A stretch of DNA of 17,346 nt, from NCBI GenBank assembly GCA_003446375.1, contig DMAW01000071.1:1-17346 (forward strand). The letters are read 5' to 3'. The DNA is from Eubacteriaceae bacterium (GTDB lineage Bacteria; Bacillota; Clostridia; Eubacteriales; Alkalibacteraceae). The notes below the pieces were generated by a model, which was not told the origin of the DNA, did no database searches, and saw nothing but the letters and a program-made list of their open reading frames with translations. This document shows, one piece after another, positions 1 through 7,178 of the stretch (position 1 is its first letter; every line of letters starts with the position of its first letter). The translations under genes and the position numbers were made by a program.

Positions 1-22
1 AAATGTTTCACGTGAAACATTT
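1..22. promoter_or_regulatory. parS: parS centromere-like site (ParB/Spo0J binding)
   Basis: Positions 4-19 read TGTTTCACGTGAAACA, a perfect 16-bp palindrome that matches the bacterial parS consensus. The palindrome extends by three A/T pairs on each side to positions 1-22. ParB (Spo0J) dimers load here as CTP-dependent clamps and slide outward to recruit SMC and organise origin segregation. It lies just beyond the terminator of noc, where soj/spo0J (parA/parB) usually follow outside the window. This is the ParB-type site, not the Noc-type site (ATTTCCCGGGAAAT). Confidence 0.93.
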
Positions 23-64
23 AAAAAACTCCGGTATGCTATTTAAATAACATACCGGAGTTTT
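23..64 (-). terminator. Rho-independent terminator after noc (probably bidirectional)
   Basis: An inverted repeat pairs AAAACTCCGGTATG (25-38) with CATACCGGAGTTTT (51-64) across a 12-nt AT-rich loop. Read on the minus strand, the stem follows the noc stop codon (66-68) directly and is followed by a run of six T residues, so it should end the rpmH-to-noc transcript. A shorter T-run follows on the plus strand, so it may also stop transcription arriving from the left. Confidence 0.85.
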
Positions 65-65
65 C

Positions 66-875
66 TTATCTAATCTTCTTTATTCTTATTTTAACTTCTA
101 AGTATTCATCCTGATCGTTTTCTGAGTAAGCAGCATCTATTCCTGTCTTTAAAATATCTTCATATGCTTTTTTTATCGTATTAGTATATATCCTCATGTT
201 TATAAAACTTTTCACTCTCGCTTTTTTTTCCTGTGTCAAAGGCTCAGAAAAATTATTGATCAAAACATCTTCTCTTATTTTTTCTATAAGCTCTTCTGTC
301 TTCTTAACATTCAAGTCTGATGCTACTATTTTTTTTAAAGCCATAAGCTGAAGTTCTTCGTCAGGTATTTTAAGAAGTGCTCTAGCATGTCTTTCGGAAA
401 GATTGCTATTAAAGATTTTTTCTCTAACCGACTGGTTCAATCTCAACAATCTTAGTTTATTTGCAATTGTTGATTGTGTCTTCCCCACCTTTTTCGCGAT
501 TTGCTCTTGTGTCATTCCATGAAGATTAATTAGTTGCTGGTAACTCTCTGCTTCCTCAATAAAATCAAGATCTTCTCTCTGAATATTTTCGATAAGTGCA
601 ATCGTTGCGGAATCTGCATCAATAATATCGCTTATTATCACAGGAATCTCTTTTAATCCAGCTAATTTTGATGCGCGAAGCCGCCGTTCTCCCGCAATAA
701 GCTCATAACTGGTATCACCAAATTTCCTTACTGTTATGGGTTGCAGCACACCGTAGTTTTTAATAGACATTGCGAGTTCCTCCAATGACGCATTGGAAAA
801 TCGAGTCCTCGGTTGATACGGATTAGGACTAATATAATCTATATTAACATACTGAATCTTCATATGATCACTCAT
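66..875 (-). CDS. noc: Nucleoid occlusion protein Noc (ParB-family CTPase/DNA-binding protein)
   Basis: A ParB-superfamily protein of 269 aa. In Bacillus, Noc binds its own DNA sites and blocks Z-ring assembly over the nucleoid. Visible motifs are the N-terminal CTP-binding motifs GERRLRA (62-68) and ENIQRED (96-102), a central helix-turn-helix (about 122-146) and a C-terminal dimerisation region ending EYLEVKIRIKK, which resembles Bacillus Noc. At the four residues known to separate Noc from ParB DNA specificity, this protein has Q134, K140, R145 and R162: three are Noc-type and one is a conservative K-to-R change. The amphipathic membrane-binding helix at the N-terminus of Bacillus Noc is missing, because the protein starts almost directly at the ParB N-domain. 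I chose the ATG at 873-875 because GGAGGA (881-886) lies six bases upstream; a TTG one codon earlier is too close to it. It is the last gene of the operon, 14 bp after rsmG. Confidence 0.88.
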   Translation of the reverse strand: MSDHMKIQYVNIDYISPNPYQPRTRFSNASLEELAMSIKNYGVLQPITVRKFGDTSYELIAGERRLRASKLAGLKEIPVIISDIIDADSATIALIENIQREDLDFIEEAESYQQLINLHGMTQEQIAKKVGKTQSTIANKLRLLRLNQSVREKIFNSNLSERHARALLKIPDEELQLMALKKIVASDLNVKKTEELIEKIREDVLINNFSEPLTQEKKARVKSFINMRIYTNTIKKAYEDILKTGIDAAYSENDQDEYLEVKIRIKKIR

Positions 876-889
876 CAAATTCCTCCAGT

Positions 890-1600
890 TTATAATGGTT
901 TTTTTGTTGGAACACCTTGTCTTCTTGGGTACTTTGAAGGAGTGCTTTTGATTTTTTCACACACAACAAGATATCTTGCAATATCATCGAAGGGTATGTC
1001 TTTTTGAATTATGCTTTCGAGCTTTCCTCCGAGTACCTCAATTGCATTTGTTGCTTCTTCAATTTCTTCTTTATACCTTGGACCTTTTGCTGCTATGAAC
1101 TTGCCTCCAATTTTTACTAACGGCAAGCAATACTCACATAAAATGTTCATGGAAGCAACTGCACGAGAAAAAACCAAATCATATTTTTCTCTGTGTTTTT
1201 TATCTTTACCAACATCTTCTGCTCTACTGTGAATAAAATCAACATCCTTTATTTCCAATTCACTACATGTATTTTCAATGAATCTCAATTTTTTTTCAGT
1301 TGCATCAATAAACGTCATCTTCCACTTAGGATGAATGATTTTTAGTGGTATGCCGGGAAATCCTCCTCCTGTACCCACGTCAGCAACTATAAGTGCTTCT
1401 TTTGTATCATCATACATTAAGATAGAATCTATTAAGTGCTTTGTTACAAACTCTCTCTCATCATTTATAGCTGTTAGGTTGAATTTTTTATTTTCTATCA
1501 AAACGCGCTTCATATAATATATCAGCTTCTCTATTTGCTTGCTGTTTATATCATAACCGTTTTTATTCAAACCTTCATACAATAATTTTTCAGTCTCCAT
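890..1600 (-). CDS. rsmG: 16S rRNA (guanine-N7) methyltransferase RsmG (GidB)
   Basis: A SAM-dependent methyltransferase of 236 aa, which modifies the 530-loop guanine of 16S rRNA (G527 in E. coli numbering). In other bacteria its loss gives low-level streptomycin resistance. The Rossmann SAM-binding motif DVGTGGGFPGI is at residues 74-84, FSRAVA at 144-149 and the typical C-terminal KYPRRQGVPTKKPL at the end. The frame is open further upstream to 1699, but the ATG at 1598-1600 gives the family's usual N-terminus and length. Its start overlaps the mnmG stop by 11 bases, so translational coupling is likely. A weak AAGGA site lies about 13 bases upstream within mnmG. Confidence 0.95.
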   Translation of the reverse strand: METEKLLYEGLNKNGYDINSKQIEKLIYYMKRVLIENKKFNLTAINDEREFVTKHLIDSILMYDDTKEALIVADVGTGGGFPGIPLKIIHPKWKMTFIDATEKKLRFIENTCSELEIKDVDFIHSRAEDVGKDKKHREKYDLVFSRAVASMNILCEYCLPLVKIGGKFIAAKGPRYKEEIEEATNAIEVLGGKLESIIQKDIPFDDIARYLVVCEKIKSTPSKYPRRQGVPTKKPL

Positions 1601-3488
1601 TATTTTTTGCAGATTCCTTTCTACTGTAGTTCTCCATATATACAAGCAACACTGAAATGTCTGCTGGCGAGACTCCAGAAATTCTCGATGCATGTCCAAT
1701 CGAAACAGGTCTAACTTTCCCTAATTTTTGTCTTGCTTCCAACCTAAGTCCGCTAATGCTTTCGTAATCTATATTTTCAGGTATTTTTCTCTTTTCCAGT
1801 TTTTTGAATTGTTCTACTTGATTCAATTGCTTTTTTATGTATCCTTCGTACTTAATTTGTATCTCTACTTGTTCAGTTACATTTTTTGGTAAATTGCCCC
1901 TTTCTTTATCAAGATCATGGAGCTCAAAATAGCTTATTTCGGGTCTTTTTATAAGCTCATAAAGGGAAATCCCCTGATTTGAAAAAGAACTGTTTTTACC
2001 CCTTAAAAACGCCTCTAAGTGAACATCCGGTTTTAAAACTGTATTTTTAAGCCTTTCAATTTCTTCTAAAACCATTATTTTCTTTTTGATAAATTTTTGG
2101 TACCTTATATCATCTATTAACCCTATATCTTTTCCTATATCCGTCAAACGAAGATCTGCATTGTCTTGCCTTAAGATAAGCCTATACTCTGCTCTTGATG
2201 TCATCATCCTGTATGGTTCTAAAGTTCCTTTTGTCACAATATCATCAATCAGCACTCCTATATAAGCCTGAGATCTGTCAAGTATCAGCGGGCTTTCTCC
2301 TTTTAATTTTAAAGAAGCGTTAATTCCTGCAATAAGGCCTTGTGCAGCAGCCTCTTCATAACCGCTGGTACCATTTATTTGACCTGCAAAGAACAATCCA
2401 TCTATTCCTTTATATTCAAGTGACGGCCAAAGCTGCAATGGATCTATGTTATCATATTCGATTGCATATGCTGATCTCATAATTTCAACATTTTCCATTC
2501 CCTCAACTGTACGCAGCATTTTTAATTGAACATCTTCAGGCAAGCTCGAAGACATCCCTTGTACATATAACTCATCAGTATCTCTTCCTTCAGGCTCTAT
2601 AAAAATTTGATGCTTCGGCTTATCCGAAAATCTTACAACTTTGTCCTCTATCGAAGGACAATATCTAGGACCTACACCTGTTATATTCCCACTGTACAGT
2701 GGTGATAAATGAAGATTATCCTTAATTACCTGATGGGTTTTTTCATTAGTATATGTTAAATAACATGGAACTTGATCTATTTTTATATTTTCAGTATCAA
2801 AAGAAAACGGAACTATTTTCTCATCTCCTTCTTGAATAGTCATCTTTTCAAAATCTACGCTTCTTTTATCTACTCTTGCAGGCGTACCCGTCTTAAATCT
2901 TAAAAGTTTAACCCCTATTTCAATCAAACTTTCAGATAACTCATTTGCTCCGAATAGACCATTTGGCCCTCCATCATAACTTACATCCCCAATAACAATT
3001 CTTGATTTTAAGTACGTCCCTGTTGTTATAATGATGCTGCTTGTATCAAAGATTGCTCCTGTCTTTGTAATGACATTTTTTACCCTGCTGCCTTCTAATT
3101 TAATGCTTACGACTTCATGCTGCTTTATAAAAAGATTTTCTTGCTTTTCAAGTGTCTTCTTCATTTCTTGTTGATATTTCAACTTGTCTGCCTGAGCTCT
3201 TAAAGAGTGTACAGCCGGACCTTTTGCAGTGTTAAGCATTTTGCACTGTATCATGGTTTTGTCTATGTTCTTTGCCATTTCTCCGCCCAGTGCATCTATC
3301 TCTCTAACCAAATGACCTTTTCCGGTTCCTCCTATTGAAGGATTACAAGGCATTAAAGCTATTGAATCAAGATTCATCGTCAGAAGCAAAGTTTTGTGTC
3401 CTAATCTAGCAGAAGCAAGAGCACTTTCGCATCCGGCATGCCCTCCTCCTATCACTATTATGTCGTAAATTCCTGCTTTGTAACTCAA
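1590..3488 (-). CDS. mnmG: tRNA uridine-5-carboxymethylaminomethyl modification enzyme MnmG (GidA)
   Basis: An FAD-dependent enzyme that works with MnmE to install the (carboxymethyl)aminomethyl group on wobble U34 of certain tRNAs. The dinucleotide-binding motif GGGHAG is at residues 14-19, followed by the conserved CNPSIGG, TGTPARV and INGTSGYEEAA segments. The C-terminus ends in the family's EARQKLGKVRP and RISGVSPADIS helical region, which binds MnmE and tRNA. I favour the TTG at 3486-3488 (632 aa, starting MSYKAGIYD as in homologues) with GTAGG just upstream. Another TTG at 3510-3512 would add eight residues and overlap mnmE. mnmE ends 8 bp upstream of the chosen start, and rsmG overlaps the 3' end. 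Confidence 0.95.
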   Translation of the reverse strand: MSYKAGIYDIIVIGGGHAGCESALASARLGHKTLLLTMNLDSIALMPCNPSIGGTGKGHLVREIDALGGEMAKNIDKTMIQCKMLNTAKGPAVHSLRAQADKLKYQQEMKKTLEKQENLFIKQHEVVSIKLEGSRVKNVITKTGAIFDTSSIIITTGTYLKSRIVIGDVSYDGGPNGLFGANELSESLIEIGVKLLRFKTGTPARVDKRSVDFEKMTIQEGDEKIVPFSFDTENIKIDQVPCYLTYTNEKTHQVIKDNLHLSPLYSGNITGVGPRYCPSIEDKVVRFSDKPKHQIFIEPEGRDTDELYVQGMSSSLPEDVQLKMLRTVEGMENVEIMRSAYAIEYDNIDPLQLWPSLEYKGIDGLFFAGQINGTSGYEEAAAQGLIAGINASLKLKGESPLILDRSQAYIGVLIDDIVTKGTLEPYRMMTSRAEYRLILRQDNADLRLTDIGKDIGLIDDIRYQKFIKKKIMVLEEIERLKNTVLKPDVHLEAFLRGKNSSFSNQGISLYELIKRPEISYFELHDLDKERGNLPKNVTEQVEIQIKYEGYIKKQLNQVEQFKKLEKRKIPENIDYESISGLRLEARQKLGKVRPVSIGHASRISGVSPADISVLLVYMENYSRKESAKNNGD

Positions 3489-3496
3489 CCTAATAC

Positions 3497-4879
3497 CTAC
3501 TTTCCTATACAAAACTTACTGAAAATTTCGTCTACTATATCTTCAGTAATAGTTTCGCCTATTATTTTACCTAACTTATCCCATGAATTTTTTATATCAA
3601 CGGAAATCATTTCTACCGGTAATCCGGCTTTTATTCCTTCAAGTCCATCCTTTAGTGCTAGGGATGACTCTTTTAATAAATTTATATGTCTTATATTCGA
3701 TACCATTTCATATGCATCCGAATCAATGCTGGAATTGCTTATAGAGTCATATATCATTCTTTTTAAATTTTCAATTCCCAATTCTTTTAATATAGAAATC
3801 TCAACCACATCCATATGTGACTTTTCTATAACTTCTTTTTTAGAAATCTTTTGTTCCTTATCTATTTTATTTATTGCAACCAGGCCTTTTTTGTCCTTAA
3901 CAAGACGAAGAAGCTCTATATCTTCTTCATCTATTCCTTTCTCTCCATCCAACAACAATAGTATAAAATCACTTTGAGACAAAATTTCTTTTGTTTTGGT
4001 TATGCCTATTTTTTCAATCAAATTTTCAGTTTCTCTTATTCCTGCTGTATCGATTATCTTTAGAGGAATGCCCTTTATATTTATGAACTCCTCTATTGTA
4101 TCCCTGGTCGTTCCTTCGATTTCAGTGACAATCGCCCTTTCCTCTCCCAAAAGCGCATTTAGAAGAGATGATTTTCCAACATTGGGTTTTCCTATTATTG
4201 CTGTCTTTATGCCTTCTCTAATTATCCTTCCATTCTCAGATGTTTCAATAAGCATGTCTATTTTATTTTTTATTATTTTTGTGTTTTTGCTTATTAGTTC
4301 ATGAGACATCTCTTCAATATCATATTCAGGATAATCTATACCAGCTTCTATATGTGCAAGTATTTCTAAAAGATTATCTCTTATCTCCGATATTTTCTTT
4401 GAAAGTCTTCCTTCCAGTTGTTTCACTGACATCTGCAGACTTCTATCGGTCTTTGAGTTTATTATGTCGATCACAGCTTCAGCCTGAGTTAAGTCCAGTC
4501 TTCCATTTAAAAAAGCTCTTTTGGTGAACTCTCCAGGTTCTGCTATTCTCGCACCATTTATCATTGTCAGCTCAAGAATTTTCTTAACTGGTATTATCCC
4601 ACCATGACAGCTTATCTCTATCACATCTTCTCTAGTATAAGTGTTAGGCCCCAGCATTTTCGACACCAAAACCTCATCCACTATATTCCCCTCACTATCG
4701 ACGATATGACCGTATATTATTTTTCTGTTTTCATAGCTGTCAAAATTTTTTCCTGACTTTATCCTGAACATCTTCTTAATGATCTCAACGGATCTGTCCC
4801 CGGTCATCCTTACCATTCCTATGCCAGAAAAACCTACAGGAGTAGATATTGCCGCTATGGTATCCTCTAAATAATTCAT
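3497..4879 (-). CDS. mnmE: tRNA modification GTPase MnmE (TrmE)
   Basis: The 460-aa potassium-activated GTPase partner of MnmG. Its domains are visible in order: an N-terminal folate-binding domain (about 1-118, with IAAISTPVG at 8-16), a helical domain, an inserted Ras-like G domain and a C-terminal helical return. The G motifs are G1 GKPNVGKS (230-237), G2 EGTTRD (256-261), G3 DTAG (277-280) and G4 NKID (337-340). The essential C-terminal CxGK motif is intact as CIGK (457-460). An AGGAG site lies about eight bases upstream of the ATG. It is flanked by jag and mnmG on the same strand. Confidence 0.97.
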   Translation of the reverse strand: MNYLEDTIAAISTPVGFSGIGMVRMTGDRSVEIIKKMFRIKSGKNFDSYENRKIIYGHIVDSEGNIVDEVLVSKMLGPNTYTREDVIEISCHGGIIPVKKILELTMINGARIAEPGEFTKRAFLNGRLDLTQAEAVIDIINSKTDRSLQMSVKQLEGRLSKKISEIRDNLLEILAHIEAGIDYPEYDIEEMSHELISKNTKIIKNKIDMLIETSENGRIIREGIKTAIIGKPNVGKSSLLNALLGEERAIVTEIEGTTRDTIEEFINIKGIPLKIIDTAGIRETENLIEKIGITKTKEILSQSDFILLLLDGEKGIDEEDIELLRLVKDKKGLVAINKIDKEQKISKKEVIEKSHMDVVEISILKELGIENLKRMIYDSISNSSIDSDAYEMVSNIRHINLLKESSLALKDGLEGIKAGLPVEMISVDIKNSWDKLGKIIGETITEDIVDEIFSKFCIGK

Positions 4880-4898
4880 ATTTTCACTCCTAATATTA

Positions 4899-4922
4899 AA
4901 GACCAGCCTTTTAGCTGGTCTT
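4899..4922 (-). other. Hairpin overlapping the jag stop codon (possible attenuator or processing site)
   Basis: AAGACCAGC (4899-4907) pairs perfectly with GCTGGTCTT (4914-4922) over a 6-nt loop containing the jag stop codon (4911-4913). The sequence after the stem on the minus strand (TAATATTAGGAG) lacks a good U-tract and runs straight into the mnmE ribosome binding site. It is therefore at best a weak terminator. It may instead separate translation or stability of jag from mnmE. Confidence 0.5.
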
Positions 4923-5537
4923 CTTTAAATCGATAACTACTTTTCTAAAAGGTTCTTCACCTTCACTATATGTATACACTATTTCATGATTTTGGAGAGT
5001 AGAGTGTATAATCCTTCTCTCATATGGGTTCATTGGTTCTAAAACTACTTTTGACCTGTTATTTTCTACTTTTTTTGCCAATTTAAATGCTAAATCTTTG
5101 AGAGTATCCTCTCTTTTTTCCCTGTAATTTTCAGTATCAATAACTACTCTAATATATTCATCAGTATTTTTATTTACTACCAGACTTGTCAGATATTGAA
5201 TAGAGTCTAATGTCTGACCTCTTCTTCCAATCAATATCCCCATATCTTTTCCTTCAAGTGTTATATTTAAATTTTTTTGATTCAATTGCATATTGCAGTT
5301 AGCTTCAACGCCAAATTTCTTAAATATTTGTTCTAAAAAATTCCTTGCTTTTTCTATAAAATCATCTTTTAAAGTAACCTCTACTTTGGCATTTTTAGCA
5401 CCGAATATACCCATTATTCCATTTGAAGGCAGCTCTAATACCTTGGTTTCTACTTGATCTCTGGTGGCATTTAGTTCTGTGAGTGCGTTTTTTATTGCTT
5501 CTTCAATTGACTTGCCTTTGGCAACCACCGTCTTCAT
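4911..5537 (-). CDS. jag: RNA-binding protein Jag/KhpB (Jag-N, KH and R3H domains)
   Basis: A 208-aa single-stranded nucleic-acid binding protein of the Jag/KhpB family. In other Firmicutes it forms an RNA-binding pair with KhpA and affects cell shape, division and sporulation. An N-terminal Jag-N domain (about 1-52, including the GIMGIFG segment) is followed by a type II KH domain with GILIGRRGQTLDSIQYL (100-116) and an R3H domain with NPYERRIIH (170-178). The ATG abuts the yidC stop codon with no gap, and its ribosome binding site (GGGGGAG) lies in the last codons of yidC, so it is probably translationally coupled to the insertase gene. This pairing is conserved from Bacillus (spoIIIJ-jag) to Clostridia. 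Confidence 0.95.
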   Translation of the reverse strand: MKTVVAKGKSIEEAIKNALTELNATRDQVETKVLELPSNGIMGIFGAKNAKVEVTLKDDFIEKARNFLEQIFKKFGVEANCNMQLNQKNLNITLEGKDMGILIGRRGQTLDSIQYLTSLVVNKNTDEYIRVVIDTENYREKREDTLKDLAFKLAKKVENNRSKVVLEPMNPYERRIIHSTLQNHEIVYTYSEGEEPFRKVVIDLKKTS

Positions 5538-6212
5538 TTACTTCTCCCCCTCTTTTGGAGCTTTACCCCTTTGCATTATAAGCTGTTGAACATATGTCAA
5601 TATATTATTTATAATCCAATAAAGTCCCAGTCCTGCCGGAAGTGTCCACGATACAAAGCCTATCATCAGAGGTGATATTATCTTCATCGACTGTGTCATT
5701 GCTTGAGCCTGATTATTTCCTCCAGCTTGTGGTTGAGACAAGTTTGACATACTTAAGTAAGTCGTTGCAGCTGCAACGATAGGTACTATCCTTAGAGGAT
5801 CAAATGCACTTAAATCAGCAAGCCATAAAAATGATTTATCTATAGTAGCAAAAACTTCTGCGCTAAAAACATAAGGCACCGGTTCACGCATTACCCCAAA
5901 CAAACCTATAATAATAGGAAATTGAATTAATAAGGGCAAACATCCTCCCATTGGATTGTAATTGTGCTTTTGATATATCTTCATCATCTCTTCATTAAGC
6001 TTCGCTTTGTTATTTCCGTATTTTTTTTGAAGAGCCTGTATTTCAGGTTGCAACTTATTCATTTGCTGCATTGACTTGTTTTGCTTAAGGGTGATTGGAA
6101 GCATCAAAAGTTTTGCAAAAACTGCAAATACTACTATTGATATACCATAATCATTTACAAAAGTATAAATTAAATGTAGTACATTCCCGAACAATTCGTA
6201 TAATAAAGACAT
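5538..6212 (-). CDS. yidC: Membrane protein insertase YidC/OxaA/SpoIIIJ
   Basis: A 224-aa YidC/Oxa1-family insertase that inserts and folds membrane proteins, alone or with SecYEG. It shows the expected hydrophobic segments: about residues 8-19, 23-40, 94-108, 140-155 and 178-207 (the last region covering two passes). The positively charged cytoplasmic loop (about 41-88) and the conserved NPMGGCLPLLIQFPI (86-100) are present. No lipoprotein signal is seen, unlike Bacillus SpoIIIJ, so the protein is short. The positive charge facing the hydrophilic groove, Arg73 in Bacillus SpoIIIJ, is Lys34 here (FAKLLMLP), a conservative change. A good GGGAGGAAA site precedes the ATG. Confidence 0.95.
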   Translation of the reverse strand: MSLLYELFGNVLHLIYTFVNDYGISIVVFAVFAKLLMLPITLKQNKSMQQMNKLQPEIQALQKKYGNNKAKLNEEMMKIYQKHNYNPMGGCLPLLIQFPIIIGLFGVMREPVPYVFSAEVFATIDKSFLWLADLSAFDPLRIVPIVAAATTYLSMSNLSQPQAGGNNQAQAMTQSMKIISPLMIGFVSWTLPAGLGLYWIINNILTYVQQLIMQRGKAPKEGEK

Positions 6213-6267
6213 TCATTTTCCTCCCGGGTTCTATCTGATTTTTTATATTTACAACAAACCTTTTCAT

Positions 6268-6477
6268 TCATTTCAAAGGATCAAATCCCCCAGGATGAAA
6301 AGGATGACATTTTCCTATTCTCTTTACACACAATATGAATCCTCTTAAAGATCCATATTTCTCTATTGCCTGCGTACAGTAATCCGAGCATGTAGGATAA
6401 AACCTGCAAGTCTTAGGCAGTAAAGGAGATATTGCTTTTTGGTAAAATTTTATCATTAATATCATTAATTTTTTCAT
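6268..6477 (-). CDS. yidD: Membrane protein insertion efficiency factor YidD
   Basis: A 69-aa protein of the YidD (DUF37) family, an inner-face membrane-associated helper for YidC-dependent insertion. It has the family's N-terminal amphipathic helix (KKLMILMIKFYQKAISPLL) and the conserved cysteine-rich core CRFYPTCSDYCTQAI. The characteristic ending KCHPFHPGGFDP is intact. It begins 3 bp after the rnpA stop codon, and AGAGTAGG at the end of rnpA is a plausible ribosome binding site. A 55-bp gap separates it from yidC. Confidence 0.95.
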   Translation of the reverse strand: MKKLMILMIKFYQKAISPLLPKTCRFYPTCSDYCTQAIEKYGSLRGFILCVKRIGKCHPFHPGGFDPLK

Positions 6478-6480
6478 AGC

Positions 6481-6819
6481 CTACTCTTTTTCACGGATAA
6501 TATTAAATTTTCTTAAGAGATGGTTGACTGCAGAATTTATATTCTTATAATCGCTCTCTTGGCAACCTTTTCTCGCTATGAAGATTATATCATATCCATA
6601 TTCATCATTAAAAGAACTATTCCTATAAGATTCTTTTATCAGACGCTTTACTCTGTTTCTTGTAACGCTATTGCCAATTTTTTTGCTTACTGTTATCCCT
6701 ACTCTATTTTCATCTTTGCCATTTTTTAAGTAATACATTACCAAAAGCCTGTTAGCCATAGATTTTCCTTTTGAGTATATATATCTGAATCGCTTATTGT
6801 TAAAAGAACTAATTTTCAT
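6481..6819 (-). CDS. rnpA: Ribonuclease P protein component
   Basis: The protein subunit of RNase P, which helps the catalytic RNA bind and cleave the 5' leader of precursor tRNAs. With the start used here it is 112 aa. It has the aromatic-basic N-terminus (FNNKRFRYIYSKGKS), the VGITVSKKIGNSV strand and the RNA-binding RNR motif RNRVKRLIKES (54-64). The frame is open to an ATG at 6841-6843, which would add MSRKPVVF. I prefer the ATG at 6817-6819 because it gives the usual N-terminus and because the upstream ATG begins right after the U-tract of a terminator-like hairpin with no Shine-Dalgarno sequence. The chosen start also has only a weak GGTAG site, so low translation is likely. Confidence 0.92.
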   Translation of the reverse strand: MKISSFNNKRFRYIYSKGKSMANRLLVMYYLKNGKDENRVGITVSKKIGNSVTRNRVKRLIKESYRNSSFNDEYGYDIIFIARKGCQESDYKNINSAVNHLLRKFNIIREKE

Positions 6820-6849
6820 GAAAACTACCGGCTTTCTGGACATATTTAG

Positions 6850-6874
6850 AAAAAGGCCACACTTACGCGGCCTT
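6850..6874 (-). terminator. Attenuating rho-independent terminator between rpmH and rnpA
   Basis: On the minus strand AAGGCCGCG (6866-6874) folds onto TGTGGCCTT (6853-6861) with a TAAG tetraloop, giving nine pairs, two of them G-U, followed by a T-tract. The stem overlaps the rpmH stop codon (6873-6875). A leaky stop here would let L34 be made in large excess over RnpA and the downstream genes. Confidence 0.75.
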
Positions 6875-7007
6875 AAGCAGATAAACGCTTTCTTCCTTTT
6901 CTTCTTCTATTGCTAAGAACTTTTCTTCCAGAAGCACTCTTCATTCTTTGTCTAAAACCATGCACCTTGGATCTTTGTCTTACTTTAGGCTGATAAGTCA
7001 TTTTCAT
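6873..7007 (-). CDS. rpmH: 50S ribosomal protein L34
   Basis: A 44-aa, very basic protein beginning MKMTYQPKVRQRSKVHGF and ending RRRKGRKRLSA, the universal L34 pattern. It belongs to the large ribosomal subunit, where it contacts 23S rRNA. A strong GGAGGTG ribosome binding site (7014-7020) sits six bases upstream of the ATG. It is the first gene of the leftward operon, driven by the consensus promoter at 7078-7106. An in-frame second ATG two codons in would cut off only MK and has no better site. Confidence 0.98.
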   Translation of the reverse strand: MKMTYQPKVRQRSKVHGFRQRMKSASGRKVLSNRRRKGRKRLSA

Positions 7008-7077
7008 TACTTACACCTCCCAACACCTATTTATTATATTAAAGATAGTACTATGCCCATAATGGATTCACCATAAA

Positions 7078-7106
7078 ATTATATATGCAAAAACAAGGCG
7101 TGTCAA
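7078..7106 (-). promoter_or_regulatory. Consensus sigma-A promoter of the rpmH operon
   Basis: On the minus strand TTGACA (7101-7106) and TATAAT (7078-7083) are both perfect and are separated by exactly 17 bp (7084-7100). Transcription should start near 7071, giving a leader of about 60 nt before rpmH. A TGTG-type extension is absent, but both hexamers match consensus at all twelve positions. The left target-site copy of the IS30 element begins only 11 bp upstream of the -35 box. Confidence 0.9.
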
Positions 7107-7117
7107 GAATAATAAGA

Positions 7118-7133
7118 GTTTATTAACAGGCCT
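7118..7133 (+). repeat. Left copy of the 16-bp target-site duplication of the IS30 element
   Basis: GTTTATTAACAGGCCT occurs here and again at 8344-8359, with no mismatch, immediately outside the imperfect terminal inverted repeats of the insertion sequence. The flanking base differs on both sides, so the repeat is exactly 16 bp. Duplication of the target during insertion is the simplest explanation. Confidence 0.85.
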
Positions 7134-7155
7134 GAAGATTGCAAGTTTAATTGCC
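7134..7155. repeat. IS30 terminal inverted repeat, transposase 3' end
   Basis: The 22 bases just inside the left target copy pair imperfectly with the reverse complement of 8321-8342 (15 of 22 matches). The inner seven bases AATTGCC (7149-7155) are identical in both ends. Confidence 0.7.
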
Positions 7156-7178
7156 TTACATTTATTGGCATTCTCTGA

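Noticed and set aside
1601..1699. A 33-residue N-terminal extension of RsmG
   Set aside because: It lies within mnmG, is not RsmG-like, and the ATG at 1600 gives the normal protein length.
3438..3977. A 179-aa open frame on the plus strand opposite mnmE and mnmG
   Set aside because: It is the complement of conserved coding sequence, rich in Ser/Ile/Phe as expected for an antisense shadow, and has no recognisable domain.
6220..6228. CCCGGG core near the yidC ribosome binding site as a possible Noc binding site
   Set aside because: The flanks do not match ATTTCCCGGGAAAT; it is better explained as the GGGAGG ribosome binding site.
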